Shown: piece by piece, positions 21,355 to 34,064 of the stretch
Layout of the letters: every line of letters starts with the position of its first letter
Position numbering within the stretch: position 1 is the first letter of the stretch
Source of the DNA: Circinella umbellata
Taxonomy: Eukaryota; Mucoromycota; Mucoromycetes; Mucorales; Lichtheimiaceae
Assembly: GCA_025093555.1 (NCBI GenBank)
Contig: JAIWNF010000031.1
Span: 372,001-436,000 of the forward strand
DNA: 64,000 nt
Direction: 5' to 3'
Notes under the pieces: model-generated
The model's input: the letters and a program-made list of their open reading frames with translations, nothing else
Databases searched by the model: none
Told to the model about the DNA's origin: nothing
Program-made: the position numbers and the translations under genes

Positions 21355-21923
21355 CAGTTAGGACCCCGTTAATTTCATCCATGTTTAATTTCTACCCCTT
21401 GTTAATTTACTTGTTTTTTTTTTGCCAGGAATAGTCTACAAAACATAGTGTCAACTTTCACATCTCCCTTTTATTTTCACTTTCACAATAATTTTAAGGA
21501 ACTTGAAATTAAGCCACCTTACAAAACATGACTACTTGAGAAAGGCTTTTATTGATTTTCTATGATAAAGAAGCTTTAAACAAAGTAGTTTATTTACAAG
21601 ATAGCAACTGTCTGATCTTGTTGAGGAGAATCGAGGAGCAATGACAGCTTTGCTATAGTACCAACCATTGAGTGCATCTATAATACTCGCATACTTTTTC
21701 TTCATTAATTGATCTTATCACAAAAGCACTAAAAAAAATAACATTGAAGTATGTTAGAAACCGACCAAGAATATATAAATATCGCCCCATGTTCCACTAT
21801 TACTTATTCTGTTAAGACATTTTACCAGTTTTTGCCTCCAACATAATCCACCGACATTATTCCATTATTAATTTCACAAAATAGCCAGGAATGAAGTGCA
21901 TGGAATTAATGGGGGGCCTACTG
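21355..21923. mobile_element. 569-bp MITE with CAGT...ACTG ends
   Basis: The left end CAGTTAGGACCCCGTTAATTTC is matched by the minus-strand right end CAGTAGGCCCCCCATTAATTCC. Both are flanked by TA (21353-21354 and 21924-21925). It has no open frame of note. The CAGT terminus, the C-run a few bases in and the TA target match the style of the element at 4062 and its nested MITE, so it is probably a separate subfamily of the same pogo/Tc1 type. Confidence 0.5.
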
Positions 21924-23087
21924 TAAATGAAAATCGGTTCTGTGTTCATAGAAGTTTTAAATTATTGTCGTTAAAAGTTTTCTAATTGGATAAAATAGCT
22001 CACACACTACAGAAAGTAATGCAATGTATAATAAAAGATGATGTAGGGATAGTAAAAAAAAATAAAAAAGACGTTAAGAATTGAGGTGAGGTCTTTAGGT
22101 TATATCTTCTTGTTCCCCCAAGCAAACTCCCCATCTGATTCTTTTTTAGTTTGTGAAAAATAAAATAGAGAATGAACTTCTTGATTTTACGTACGTACCA
22201 GATCAAAAAATATTATTTTATATATAGTGGATTACCCAGAAACCAGAAATTACTTTCAATCTAGAAGGTATGTTCGCTACTTGATTTCTCTTTTTACATA
22301 ATTCTCAAGCATATTGTAAAGTCTTTTTTAAAAAAAGTCCTGAAATGATAGCGAATAGCAAAAAAGTAGTAAGTTCTACTTTAAATAAAAAAAAAAGATC
22401 ATTTACGTATACCTTTATATATAGTAGGACAGATATGATATTACTACGACAATCTTAATATTACATATCCATTTTTAAATGCACGAAAAGAACAGTATAT
22501 TTAATCATACGTACGTGCAGAATCTTACATATTACAGGTAGGATTCATGTTAAAAGTGTTACTACTTCTGGTATATTATATATTATTTATCCAAAACATA
22601 TATTTAATGATAATAAACTTTTTTAGGTGGATTGGAATTTCGGTTCTACGTAACATTTTGATATCACAAGGTTAAGTCAACTAAAAAGCAAAAAAAAAGT
22701 GCTGACTGTCTATAATAATACCTGTATTATCATCATCATCATTAAGGAAAAAAGTCTTGATTGAAAATTAAGCTCACTTTTTTTTTTTTTCATTCAAGGA
22801 AATTTTTGAATCGATTGTTGTATATTAGAATATAATTAATATTAGTTCATTTAGTATGACTTGGTGTTAATAGTTAATTGAACACTAATATTAGCAGTTG
22901 GGCAACCATTTTTACACCTGTCAAAATTAAGTGGGGGGGGAGTTTTTTTTTTCAGCAACTGTGTGTAACCTTAGTAACACGAGGATATAAAAATAAGGAA
23001 AACTGTACGTACCTTAAATATTATTATTTTTTTTCTGTCCCATCTTTTCTTCTCTCTCTCTTACTCACCTAATAAAAATAAAAAAAA
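21924..23087. other. Intergenic upstream of the WD40 gene
   Basis: No gene seen. It is AT-rich with several ACGTACGT words and a CT-rich stretch (TTTTCTTCTCTCTCTCTTAC) at about 23046-23066 directly before the WD40 start codon, typical of a fungal leader. Confidence 0.5.
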
Positions 23088-24206
23088 ATGGTTAATGTCG
23101 CAAGTGAAGCAGGTAGTTTTTTTCAAACCGATGCCGAATTAAAAAAACAAAAAGAAAAAGAAGCAAAATATAATTATACAGAAGGTGATGCCATCCAATT
23201 AAATACAAAGGCATTGGGTCTTTTGGTTACGGGTAAATACGCCTATGTTGCCGAATCTGGTTTTAGTGCTAAACGAATCAATCTCGAGGTACAAATACAA
23301 TTCACTGTTTTGAATTTATATACATATATAACAAAAAGGTAGATTGACGCATAATATATATATAGACCAACAAAGTAGTCAAATTATTCAAAGGACATCA
23401 AGGACCAGTGACATGTTTAGCATTGTCTCATAATAAACAGATTGTATGGACAGGATCATGGGATAAAACTATTAAAAAGTGGGATGCCAAGGTAAAAAAA
23501 AAAAAAAAAAAAAAACTTTTTTTCTTCTTTTCTTTAAGAATAAATCACATTTTACTAACGAACGTTAACTCCCCCCCTTCCTAATACACATAAACTAAAT
23601 TTATTTTATAGACAGGAGATTGTTTAGCTACATTAGAAGGGCATACTGATTTTGTAAAATCATTGATTATAGTGGGAGAAGATTTATATTCTGGATCATC
23701 CGATACCACCATTCGACAATGGAACATAGAAACACACGAATGTAAAAATATTTTTAAAAAGAAACATAATCGAGCTATTGAATGTTTAGCAGCAGATACC
23801 AAGTTTTTATATGCTGGATCATCGGATCGATTGATATCTAAATGGGATCGTAGTACAGGTGAATGTGTAGCTACTTTTGATGAGCATGATACTAGTGTTT
23901 ATTGTGTACGTGTTTGGGATGATGAAATGTGGACAGCTTCTGCCGATAAAACTGTGAGACGATGGAATACTGAGGTAAATATATATATATCCAACTGAAA
24001 TTTGAATTGATCTTTTTCTGATAATGATGGCTATTTTCTTTTATAGACTGGTGCAGTAGATACAGTATTAACACATCCAGATCGAGTTAAATCGATTGTT
24101 GTTGCAGAACCCTATGTCATCACAGGAGCAAGTGATGATGCTATTAGAGTATGGGATATTGCTGTAAGTAAATCCTATTTTATACACACACACATGTACA
24201 CACGTG

Positions 24207-24239
<33 letters not shown>

Positions 24240-24689
24240 CAACAATGGATGCATGAATTTTCTAATATTAATATTAATATTTAATTAATTTTTTATTCAT
24301 GCCATTTTTTTAGTCCGGAAAATTGATTTCTACCATTGAAGGTCATTTTGATGAAGTAGGATGTCTTGATGTTGTCGGTTCAACTCTTTATAGTGCTTCA
24401 TTAGATTGTTCTCTTCGTCGATGGTCTCTTACAGGTATGTTGGGGGAATGGGTTTATTTTAATTTTCGCCAGCCTCTTTTTTTTTTTGATCTATCATTTT
24501 TTTTTGTGTATGCTCGTGTAACCTATCTATAACACTCAACAAATGTTAATGTACTTTTTTTTTTATATAGCATCGGCATTAAAAGAATATAACGAAAAAC
24601 CAAAAAATAAACCAAAAGAAAAAGAAGAGGATGGACTTGGATTAACTGAAGAAGAAGAACGAGAATTAGCAGAACTTATGGATGATTAA
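23088..24689 (+). CDS. Seven-blade WD40 repeat protein
   Basis: Six exons (23088-23288, 23366-23491, 23612-23974, 24047-24163, 24314-24434, 24571-24689) give 348 residues. After a charged 45-residue N-terminus come seven WD40 blades; clear ones read FKGHQGPVTCLALSHN..WTGSWDKTIKKWD, LEGHTDFVKSLII..SGSSDTTIRQWN and LTHPDRVKSIVV..TGASDDAIRVWD. A Lys/Glu-rich tail (KPKEKEEDGLGLTEEEER) ends AELMDD. A single beta-propeller of this size usually scaffolds a protein complex; I cannot name the orthologue. Four of the five introns fall in phase 0 exactly at blade boundaries. It converges with the four-TM gene. Confidence 0.85.
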
Positions 24690-24861
24690 ATAAAAATAAA
24701 AAAAATTGTAAATGGTTCACCCTCCCCCCAATGGTAAAATGATCAAAATTTTTTTTTGATAATTTGGATGGATATTTATATAGACGATGAAGGAATGATA
24801 TATTTTATATATTTATATACAGTTAATATAGACAGAAAAAAGGGAGAGGGGAGAGAGAGAG

Positions 24862-24958
<97 letters not shown>

Positions 24959-25007
24959 CAAAAGGAATTTATAGTGTATGTGTTCAATGAAAAGGAGGGA
25001 AGGATAT
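24690..25007. other. Convergent intergenic region dominated by a GA microsatellite
   Basis: This is the shared 3' flank of the WD40 and four-TM genes. It is mostly (GA)n plus TA-rich sequence. Frames through the microsatellite are artefacts. Confidence 0.7.
24850..24956. repeat. (GA)n microsatellite, about 105 bp
   Basis: Nearly pure GA repeat with two early GAAA interruptions, between two convergent genes. It is a likely length-polymorphic site and a possible purine-strand (H-DNA) former. Confidence 0.95.
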
Positions 25008-26297
25008 TTATTTTTTGCCCAACTTAAACTTTTTTAATCCTTTTGTAAACTTATTTCCTCCTTTATCTTGATTCATTTGATTCATACGATAACGTTGTGC
25101 ATTTTGAGCATCGGAACGATAAGCAGCACCTAAATCATCCAAGTTATCATTCCATTCATCATCTCGCAAACGATGACCATAATTACGTTCTCTTAATTTC
25201 TTGGTATATCCTGCTACAATGGTTGCAAAATAAAACTAAAAAATCATAGTCGTTAAATACACTGTGATAACTTTTTAATAGGGGAATCAATATTTATAAA
25301 ATAATTACCATGGAAATTTGACCGATAAAAAGTAAAATGGCAAGACCAATAACACCGGCTTGAACAGCTTGACCGCAATTGGCTAAACCATAAGTGCTTC
25401 CCAATTGCATACCCAAAAAAGTAGTAGAATAATCACCCACACTGACCGTTTGATCTCCACCCGATCCTTCCGTTTGATTATCTGGATTTGCTTCATTACA
25501 AGCATCTTCACTTTTACCTCGGTTGACCAATGCAAGAATGAATGATACTGCAGACCAAATCGTCAATAAGAATACAAGGAAGAACCAGAATAATAATTTA
25601 TATAATCGCATTAATGCTAGCTTGCCCTATCGTATTGTGATGATTATCAGTTAAGGGGGGGCTGTACCATATGTATAAATATGAATGTATTTTGAGAAAG
25701 GGATGGAGAAGGGGGGGGGGAGAAGGTGAAAAGTATTCATATACTATATTTGTAACGGATGACTTACCACAGCAGCTGCCAAGATACCGTAGAGTCCGAT
25801 AACACCACTCGCAACTAAAAAGATTCATAGTGAGTATATATATATATATATTTTTAATTTTATCCGCCAAGAATTCAAAAGAGCAAAAAAAAAAAAAGGG
25901 AAGCTTACTGTAAAAGATAGTTGCAACCCATGGTAAAACGACGTGAATAACTGACAAGTGCATGACCATAGCTAAAAGAAAGCAAAAATATATATTATTG
26001 TTCTTAGTTCAAACTAACTTTCTTTATTTAAAAAGACTAAACACTTACGATTCATATGTGTAAAAGTAAGTCCCACTAATAACACCGAAACAAGCTATAC
26101 GAATTTATATATAAATGAGTCTCATTGTTATGAAAAAGAAACAGAGTGGGTGGGGGGAGAATAACCCAAAAAAAATAAAAGGGGAGAGTATTTTTTTTTT
26201 CTGAACTGGGAAAAAAACTACTTACGACAATGAGAATACTAGAAAGTAATACACCACCTCTTAATGGAATGCAACAACAACATTTCTTTGATGCCAT
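25008..26297 (-). CDS. Fungal four-transmembrane protein with Cys-rich N-terminus
   Basis: Six minus-strand exons (26297-26226, 26094-26049, 25971-25909, 25814-25768, 25626-25309, 25235-25008) join in phase to 257 residues. The N-terminus MASKKCCCCIPLRGG has four adjacent Cys likely to be palmitoylated. Four hydrophobic segments follow: VLLSSILIVLVSVLLVGLTF, the VVLPWVATIFYIASGVIGLY region, LLFWFFLVFLLTIWSAVSFI and GVIGLAILLFIGQISM. A roughly 45-residue acidic/Gly loop lies between TM3 and TM4. The C-terminal tail is hydrophilic and Asn/Gln/Lys-rich. The CCCCIPLR start followed by four TMs is a pattern I associate with uncharacterised fungal tetraspan proteins (Sur7/LAPTM-like topology); function unknown. 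Confidence 0.75.
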
Positions 26298-26571
26298 AAT
26301 TGTTGTTGAAAAAGTATAAAAGAAAAAAAAAGAAAGGGAGAGAGAGAGAGAGAAAAGAAGGCCTGATTTAGAAAGGATATTTTTATTTTTATTATTATTA
26401 TTTTTTTTTTTTAGTACCTTTCCAAATCAGATATTTAGAGCGGATTATTTGCGGAGCAAATCCCGTTATTTTTTTTTATTTTTTTAATAACACATACATA
26501 AAATACACTTTTCTTTCTTCTATAATAACTTTTTATTATCATTATTAATTTTTAAGAAGAAAATTAATAGT
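26298..26571. promoter_or_regulatory. Bidirectional promoter region between the four-TM gene and GCP2
   Basis: Only 274 bp separates two divergent start codons. It contains GA-rich and A/T-rich blocks and a CGGATTATTTGCGGAGCAAA segment of locally higher GC. No canonical TATA is obvious on either side. Confidence 0.5.
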
Positions 26572-29500
26572 ATGGCAGCCATGTCGCGACCACGAAGTTA
26601 TTCAACACGTCGATCGCCACCGACATCGCCTTCCCATCGTGCCATTGGAACTACAGGAGTAGAACAACGACGTTCCATGACCACGAATCGTGCTAGTATA
26701 TTGCTTTCTGAACGACAAGTCAATAAAGTAATTAGTTTTATTATTTTATAGGAAAAAAGAAAAACTAGTTTAAAGTTAAAAGACCCAATTTTTAATTGGT
26801 TTTTTTTTATTGATGCGTATGTGTGTACGTGAATTGAAAATTAGATTAACAGGAAAATTGCCAATATACGACATAATTCAATTGCTCCTAGTCCACAATT
26901 AGTCCCTAACGACACGTCGATTATTTCACGTAATTCAGCTATTTTAGATGAACGATCAGAAGTAGGATTACCACAAAGTAATGTATGTATTGGCTATGGT
27001 TAGAAGTTAATGCATAATATATATATATATATACCAAAGAATTGTATTAATAAATACATAGTCAGCAATAGGTGGATATCCAACGCGTATTCAAGAATAT
27101 GCAGTAATGGAAGATTTACTTTATGTTCTCATGGTAAATGTCTTTTATTGTTAATTGTATCTTATCATTTGATTATTAATGAGTTATCACCCCCCTTACT
27201 CTTTTTTTTCTTGATAATCAAAATTATCAGGGTATTAGTGGTACAACTATCAAAATTATATTTCCAAAAGGCGCAGATGATTCAATGATTGACGATGATG
27301 AAGAAAATGATACGGGTGAATGGGAATCTGTACGATATACTATTGATCCAACACTAGGTAATAATAATAATAATAATAATAATAAACACTCATTTTCCAA
27401 TCATAAACTTAATACTCTCTGATTTTTTTCTTTTAAAGATCCAAGTGTTCGAAGACTTGTTGAAAAAATGTTACCTCTTGCCACTTATTATATCTCTATT
27501 AGTGCCTTTGTAGAACAACATTCACGCTATGAATATGGATCTATCAATCATGCATTATCAGCTGCCTTATCCTCTATTTTAAAAGAATATGAAACTTTTA
27601 TCGCTCAACTGGAATATCAATTTCAATCTTCCAGTACATTTACATTACAACAATTTTGGTTTTATACTCAAGAAGATACAGCGCAACAAATGAATATTTT
27701 ACATGAGTTAGTCACAATGATTCGTCAATTACGATATGATCGTAAAAAATCAACGGATCAAGATGATGTAGATGATATTGAAGCTGTATTGGAAGGTTTA
27801 CAAAGAGAAGATCAAGGGAAAATTACAGATCAAGAAAAGGGAGGTCCTATATTGAATATATTGACAGATCGAATGATTAGTCTCAGTGGGTAAGTCCTTT
27901 TTTATGTTTACATATATAAATATATTATTATTTGTTTCAAAAAAACCAAAATAATAATAATAATAACAATGAATATGAATGGGGGATTTAAAAAAAAAAT
28001 AGTGATCCACGATGTAAAAAAACATATGCCTACTTGTTAGCTCGAGCATCTATCCCTTATTTCGAAATATTACATTCATGGATTTATCGTGGAAAAATCA
28101 TTGATCCACACAATGAATTTATGGTATTGGAAAAATTAAGTGTACGTAAAGAAAACTTAAAAGAAGACTTTAATGATGCTTATTGGGAAATGAGATATAC
28201 TGTACGAGAAAAATTGGTACCGACCTTTTTGGAACCATTAAAATCCAAGATCCTGCTGGCAGGAAAATATTTAAATGTTGTACGAGAATGTGGTGTTAAT
28301 ATTGCTAAACCAGAAGATATGCAAGCAGCTATGGATGCCGATTTACAACAAGTGGATAATAGTACTGTGGGAGGAATAGGAGGAGAAACAACTTGGGGTA
28401 GAAATACTACAGGTCCTGCACGCGGCGATGTCTGGTCTGCAGTCAATGGCGCTGGGTAAGTCATTTCCATACTTTTGGGGACAAGGGGGGTCTTTGTGGG
28501 ACAGAAAACAATTTAACATTCATTTTATTTAGTTTCGTCAAGAGTTTAGAAATAGCCTACAAATATGCCAATCATACATTACTTAATTTACTCGTTAAAG
28601 AACAACAATTAATTGCACGACTACGGTAAATTGATATTATTATTATTATTATGGTTATTATTATGCAGGATACTTATTAATTAGCTGCAAATAAATAGGT
28701 CTTTAAAACACTATTTTTTTCTTGATCAATCCGATTTTCTGACATCATTTCTGGATTTAGCAAAAGAGGAACTCAAACAACCTTCAAGAGAAATATCATT
28801 AGCAAGACTTCAATCTTTAATGGATCTTGTATTACGTAATTCGTCTTCTGTTGCAGCCTATGATCCATTTAAGGAAGATCTCAAGGTGACGATGAGTCCA
28901 TTAAAATTGGTAGATGAATTATTACGAATCATCAATGTTGCTGGGCTGGATAGTTTACCACGTGAAAACACTCGTTGGGGAGGAGGAGGTGGTAGTAATA
29001 GTATGATTATGGCAGGGTCTGCTCAATTGGAACGAAGTCAAAGTATGGTCGGTAGTATATCGGGTATAAGTGGTGTTGGTACAAATACAGCTAATGTTGG
29101 AACTCATTCGAGAGATACATTAAGTGGTAAGTTTTATAATTATATGGAGTATACGAACATAATTCACAATGATCTTTATAAATATACAAAACGATTGATT
29201 TTTTTTTTTTGCTCCAATAAGGTTATGATGCTTTGACACTTGATTATACTGTAACATTCCCATTATCTTTGGTAATATCACGTAAAGCATTAACCAAATA
29301 CCAGCTCTTATTTCGACATTTACTTTATCTCAAACATGTAGAAGATATGTTATGTAACGCATGGATGGCTCAAAAAGATATATTGTGGAAATCAAAAAAC
29401 AGTAATCCAAAAGTCGATCAATGGAAATATCGTATATTTACATTACGCCATCGTATGTTAATGTTTGTTCAACAATTCGCATATTATGTTACAAATGAAG

Positions 29501-30099
29501 TATTGGAACCCAATTGGCGACGTCTTGAATCCAATTTAGCTAAAGTATCTACGGTAGATCAAGTACTCCAATATCATTCAGATTTCTTGGATAGTTGTCT
29601 CAAAGAATGTATGTTGACGAATGCCAAATTATTACGAGTAAGTTATTTTTTGCATTGATCTGGATAGTAAAACAAAGAAAAGTAAATGGATCGCTATAAC
29701 TAAATTACTATTGGGAAATACTATTTTTTTTTATAGATCTATAATAAATTAATGACCTCATGTACAGTATTTGTGGCTCAAACCGAGCGATTCTCACAGT
29801 TATTAAACACATTGGTGGAACAACAATCTTTAGATCAATTTGGAATTCCTAAAGGAGGACTTAGTGAGGCGTTCAATCATACCCAATCAGCATTTGAAAA
29901 TGCTCAACGTACCTTAATTAAGATTGAAGAAACATTTAGTTATCATATGAAACTATTAATTGATGCATTGAATTATTATTCTGCTACAGAAACCGTTCAA
30001 TTTTTATGTTTGGTTGTACGTCTTGATTATAATCAATATCATAAATCAAAATCCACTAGTAATAATAGTAGTACAATCACTTTATCATCTTCTAAATAA
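26572..30099 (+). CDS. GCP2: Gamma-tubulin complex component 2 (GCP2/Spc97/Alp4)
   Basis: Ten exons (26572-26727, 26845-26982, 27062-27133, 27231-27357, 27439-27889, 28003-28455, 28533-28625, 28699-29126, 29222-29637, 29737-30099) join in phase to 898 residues, normal for GCP2. The N-terminus is a basic, Ser-rich linker. The GRIP1 region opens with the hallmark YAVMEDLLYVLMGISG. It continues through RRLVEKMLPLATYY, SINHALSAALSSILKEYETF, YFEILHSWIYRGKI.DPHNEF and the GRIP2 start (NHTLLNLLVKEQQLIARLRSLKHYFFLDQSDF). The C-terminal domain has TFPLSLVISRKALTKYQLLF and HRMLMFVQQFAYYVTNEVLE, the gamma-tubulin-binding part. It nucleates microtubules at the spindle pole body with GCP3. A second ATG at 26581 is an alternative start. 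Confidence 0.95.
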
Positions 30100-31880
30100 T
30101 AACTCTCTTTCGCAATTCCCCCTCCCCACCACCACTTTTATTATTATTTCTTTTGCTCAATATAATCTTTTTTTTTTACTCAATGTATATAAGCAATTGG
30201 TGTATAAACATAATCTTTTGTAGATATTAACTATTTACCCCCCCTTTATTTTTCCCCTATCAATTATTACTCCTCACCCCCCGAAAATAATCAAATCGAA
30301 TAAATAAATAAATAATTAACTTGTGTAAAGTCGTGGGAAAAGCATTATTCTTTTGTCGATCCGCTCTCATTTATTATTACTTTTATAAAAGCTAAGAGAT
30401 AACAACCACATTAGATAGTATAGTGAAACAGATGTAATAACATTACGTACGTATATTATATAAACTCATTATTACATAATGTAAATTTATAACAAAGTTA
30501 CTTTTGTATGTAATTATCATAATAAGATTACTCCTAATTACTATATATTATCTCAATTATTGTAATATACTTGAAATGAATTCGTTGTTTCCATCGTTTG
30601 GGAATCTATCAAATAATCACAACCAAAAACTAAAAAAGAAATTTCAGACCTTTCCCGTCGGGAATTGCATGCGAGAAATGGGTATGAAAAAAAAAAAGAA
30701 CAAGAACATAATAAATAAACTTAATTAAATTTATCCTCCTCCCGCCATTAACCTTTTTTTATGATTCCATGTGTAAGTTATATGTTGGTGTATCTTTTGT
30801 GCTGGAAGGTAACGTACTTTTTATTTTTAACAATCTGCGTTAGATTCTAAGAAAAAAAAATGTCTCATGATCTAAAAAGAAAAAAAAAATGACTGACACA
30901 TAAACAATCACACAAATATTGGGGGGGGGAGAGAGAGAGGAATAAATGTACCACTAAACATTTAAAGTTTTTTTTTTTTTTTTGGTTAACAATTGAAAAG
31001 TTATTATTCAAATCGGCTCATTTTTTAAAAAAAGAATAAAGAAGTTAATTCATTCAATTGATAAGTTAAAATGTGAAAAAATGTTTTAAAAGTTGATTTG
31101 GGGGGGGTTAATGTGTATATGTGTGGAATAGAATATCAGCGTCATATTTGTTTCAGGTCCTATGACGAAATTATTATGTTTTACTGTCATGTAAAGAATT
31201 AGGCAAGTAAAAATAATTCTCCCCCCCCCTTAGTTACAGTTTATTTCAATTGACTTGATAATAATATGTCGATCCCCCTTTTTTCTTTTCTTTCTCATTT
31301 TTAACCCCACCCCCCTCACACCCCCTTTTTTTTAAAACTAATTGACGATTCCCCTTTACAAAAATTAAAATGATTGATAGGACTCAGCCTTGTTTATCTT
31401 TTTCTCAAAGAAATGAAAGTGAGGCGGAGCTTCTTTTATTCTTTAATTATTATATTTTATTGTAATATAGATTTTTGTTGGCCACACAAAAGTTATCCGT
31501 TTGCTGGGGCTAGTGTTACTGAGTTCATAATATAAAAAGTGGCTCGGTGTCACTTTTTCACTCAATATCAGTTTCTTTTTGTTCTACAAAAAACCTTAAA
31601 AAATAGATACCCTTTTCACACTCTCTAAATCAAAATCTTTAATGGAAAGTTTTGTACTCCAAGGGTTTAGTGATTTATTATATTTTTTTTTTATTGTAGT
31701 GTATAAATAAATCTTAATTTTTTTTTTTTTTGATTTATATGTTGTTAAGTATTGGAAAAAAAAATAAGGGGCACGTACGTCTTTATATATAAAACCCATC
31801 AATTCGGGATTTATTAAAATCTATCACAATAAAAAAGAGATCAATTGCTTCCAAAGAACGTAGAAAAAAGGAACTGAGAG

Positions 31881-31922
<42 letters not shown>

Positions 31923-32779
31923 AAGATGCACAAACAAATCATAATGTGTTACGCTAACCAAGTAGATCCCCGAAGTAAAAAAAAAATTAGATGACGGAAA
32001 CAAATGATCTGACGGCTTTATTATAATTGTATTACAAGTTAAAACCCCCATAACTTGTTCTTTACAAGATATGTTAATTTCACTTGAGAAGAAGAAAAAC
32101 ATGAAACATATATTATTCATTCTTGGCTGTAAATGAAAATGATTCTAATACTGGTAATAATGTACAACCTTATTGATGCATGTGGATGCAAAAGAGTTGT
32201 TACAAAAAGTAAAATGCATATTATAAAAAAATGTGACCCTGGTCTTTCTTTTTATATTCTTCTTCAAATGAAATAATTCATATTAAATTTATTTAATTAT
32301 AATAATTAATCATGATAAAAGTATAAAAAGCTATCTAAACATATTCAACAAAAAAGGTTGTTAATTAACAAATTATCGTGAGACGACAATGTACCCCATC
32401 ATCAATGGGCAAGTTTATATATATATATATATATATATACTCATTGGAAATCAAAAGTAATACATTCTTTGGTGTGTAAAAAAAAAAAATGGGTGATCAT
32501 GTTACATGATGATTGACTGGGATGTAACCTAAATTCGTCAGGAAATATGACGTTCCAAGTCCTGCAAAAGGTGATCACCCTATTTCCCCAATAACAACAA
32601 CAACTCATAAATTTCTGTAATCCCGACTTCCGAAAAAAAAAAAAAAAGTATATCCCAGCCTTTCTTGGCCGTTTTTCTTTTTCTTTTCTTCTCTTTCTTT
32701 ACTTTCTTATCTCTTTTTTTTTTTGGATTTTATTTTAATTCTCTCTCTCTCCCCCGAAAATATATATAAATATAGAAAG
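30100..32779. other. Long intergenic stretch, AT-rich with C/G runs and microsatellites
   Basis: No gene supported. It holds poly-C and poly-G runs of seven to nine, the (TG)n at 31887-31919, a (TA)n at about 32416-32439, a small AAAAAGTG...CACTTTTT hairpin at about 31533-31560 and an inverted GGGTGATCA repeat at 32491-32581. The last 150 bp before the SWIRM gene are CT-rich, as expected for a leader. Confidence 0.5.
31887..31919. repeat. (TG)n microsatellite
   Basis: Pure TG dinucleotide run of about 16 units in intergenic DNA. Confidence 0.9.
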
Positions 32780-34064
32780 ATGACAACAGCAACTACTACC
32801 CCTACTACTCATGTTCATTGTTATATTGAGAAAGAAAACAATGACATGTTATCTCCACCTTTGACTCCAAAAGAAGATCATCATACAATTGTTGATCCCG
32901 CACTTTGTTCTTCTTCTTCTGTTACTACTACTACTACTTCAAATAATAGTAATCGAAAAGGGTTTATTCATGCTTATGCACAAATGGTGCCCCATTTAAG
33001 ACCTATGGACTCTAGGATGTATGGTAAAAGATCAACCTCATCATCGCCTACATCTTCAACTTCTATTGACTGGCCAACATCTACTGATGAAAACCAACAG
33101 CAGATCTTTACTTTTGATCTATGTAAATTATTTGCTCCCTTACGTTCATCCAAACGTAAAAGGCAAGAATATTGTGATCAAAAAGTACAAGGATCACCCC
33201 GTTCTTCTTTTTCTTCCTATCATGATGATCAAGAAGAAGAAGAAGATCAAGCCATAATGACTGTTGTTGCTGACAACCCACAAGAAAACCAAATTGAAGA
33301 TGAAGATGGACAAGAATCGGATTTCTCTTCTTATTCTACCGTTTCTTCCTTTTCGTCACACAGTAATAACAACAACACTAACAATAATAATAATAATAAT
33401 AATAGCAAGAAAAAGTCCGTTTCACGAAAGAAAGCCAAGACAACAAAATCATTCAATAACAACACAAATGAAAAATATCGTCGTCGCCGCAGTAATAGTA
33501 ATCATTCTTCAAATAATAATGGCACAGGCATGAAAAGAAACACTCGAGAATTATCAATCAAAGGATTTACTATCGAACCACAATATTTATTTGATAATAT
33601 TGATATTGATATTCAAGATCGAGACTTTTATCCTTCAAAGGATTGGTATCCAACAACCGATCGTCTGGATCATGTCCCTGTAGATATCAATTGGAAAGGT
33701 ACGTAGTACAATCCTATTGCTTATTTTTTTATTTCTTTTTTACACTATAGTCTGACAAAAAGGGAAATTCTTAACATTATTAGGCAAACCATTGAAATTG
33801 GATAATAATGATCCATATTTTAGTCGCTTACATCCTATTGAAGCAGATGTCATCTCTCATATGCGTTTATCACCTCAACTTTATCTTCGATGCAAACGTT
33901 CAATTATTATGGCTGCTCGAGAATTTTCATTACATGGTCTTGAGTTTAGAAAGTCAGATGCTCAAAAAGTGTGCCGCATCGATGTAAACAAAAGTAGTAG
34001 ATTATGGGCCGCTTTTAACGCTTATGGTTGGCTTAAACCATCACCTTCAACTGTCAATACGTAA
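32780..34064 (+). CDS. SWIRM-domain chromatin-associated protein (Fun19/Laf-like)
   Basis: Exons 32780-33698 and 33784-34064 (phase 1 junction) encode 399 residues. The first 300 are low-complexity: Thr/Ser runs, an acidic DEDGQESDFSSY patch, poly-Asn and an RKKAKTTK basic stretch. The C-terminal 90 residues form a SWIRM domain: SRLHPIEADVISHMRLSPQL, then LRCKRSIIMAAREF, DAQKVCRIDVNKSSRLWAAF and GWLKP. The stand-alone fungal relatives (S. cerevisiae Fun19, S. pombe Laf1/Laf2) lack an amine-oxidase or SANT partner, and the Laf proteins associate with a Clr6 histone deacetylase complex. A chromatin role is therefore inferred. The ATG chosen follows a CT-rich leader; the upstream open frame lacks an ATG. 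Confidence 0.82.

Noticed and set aside
24756..24974. 72- and 61-codon frames on both strands through GA repeats
   Set aside because: Direct products of the (GA)n microsatellite.
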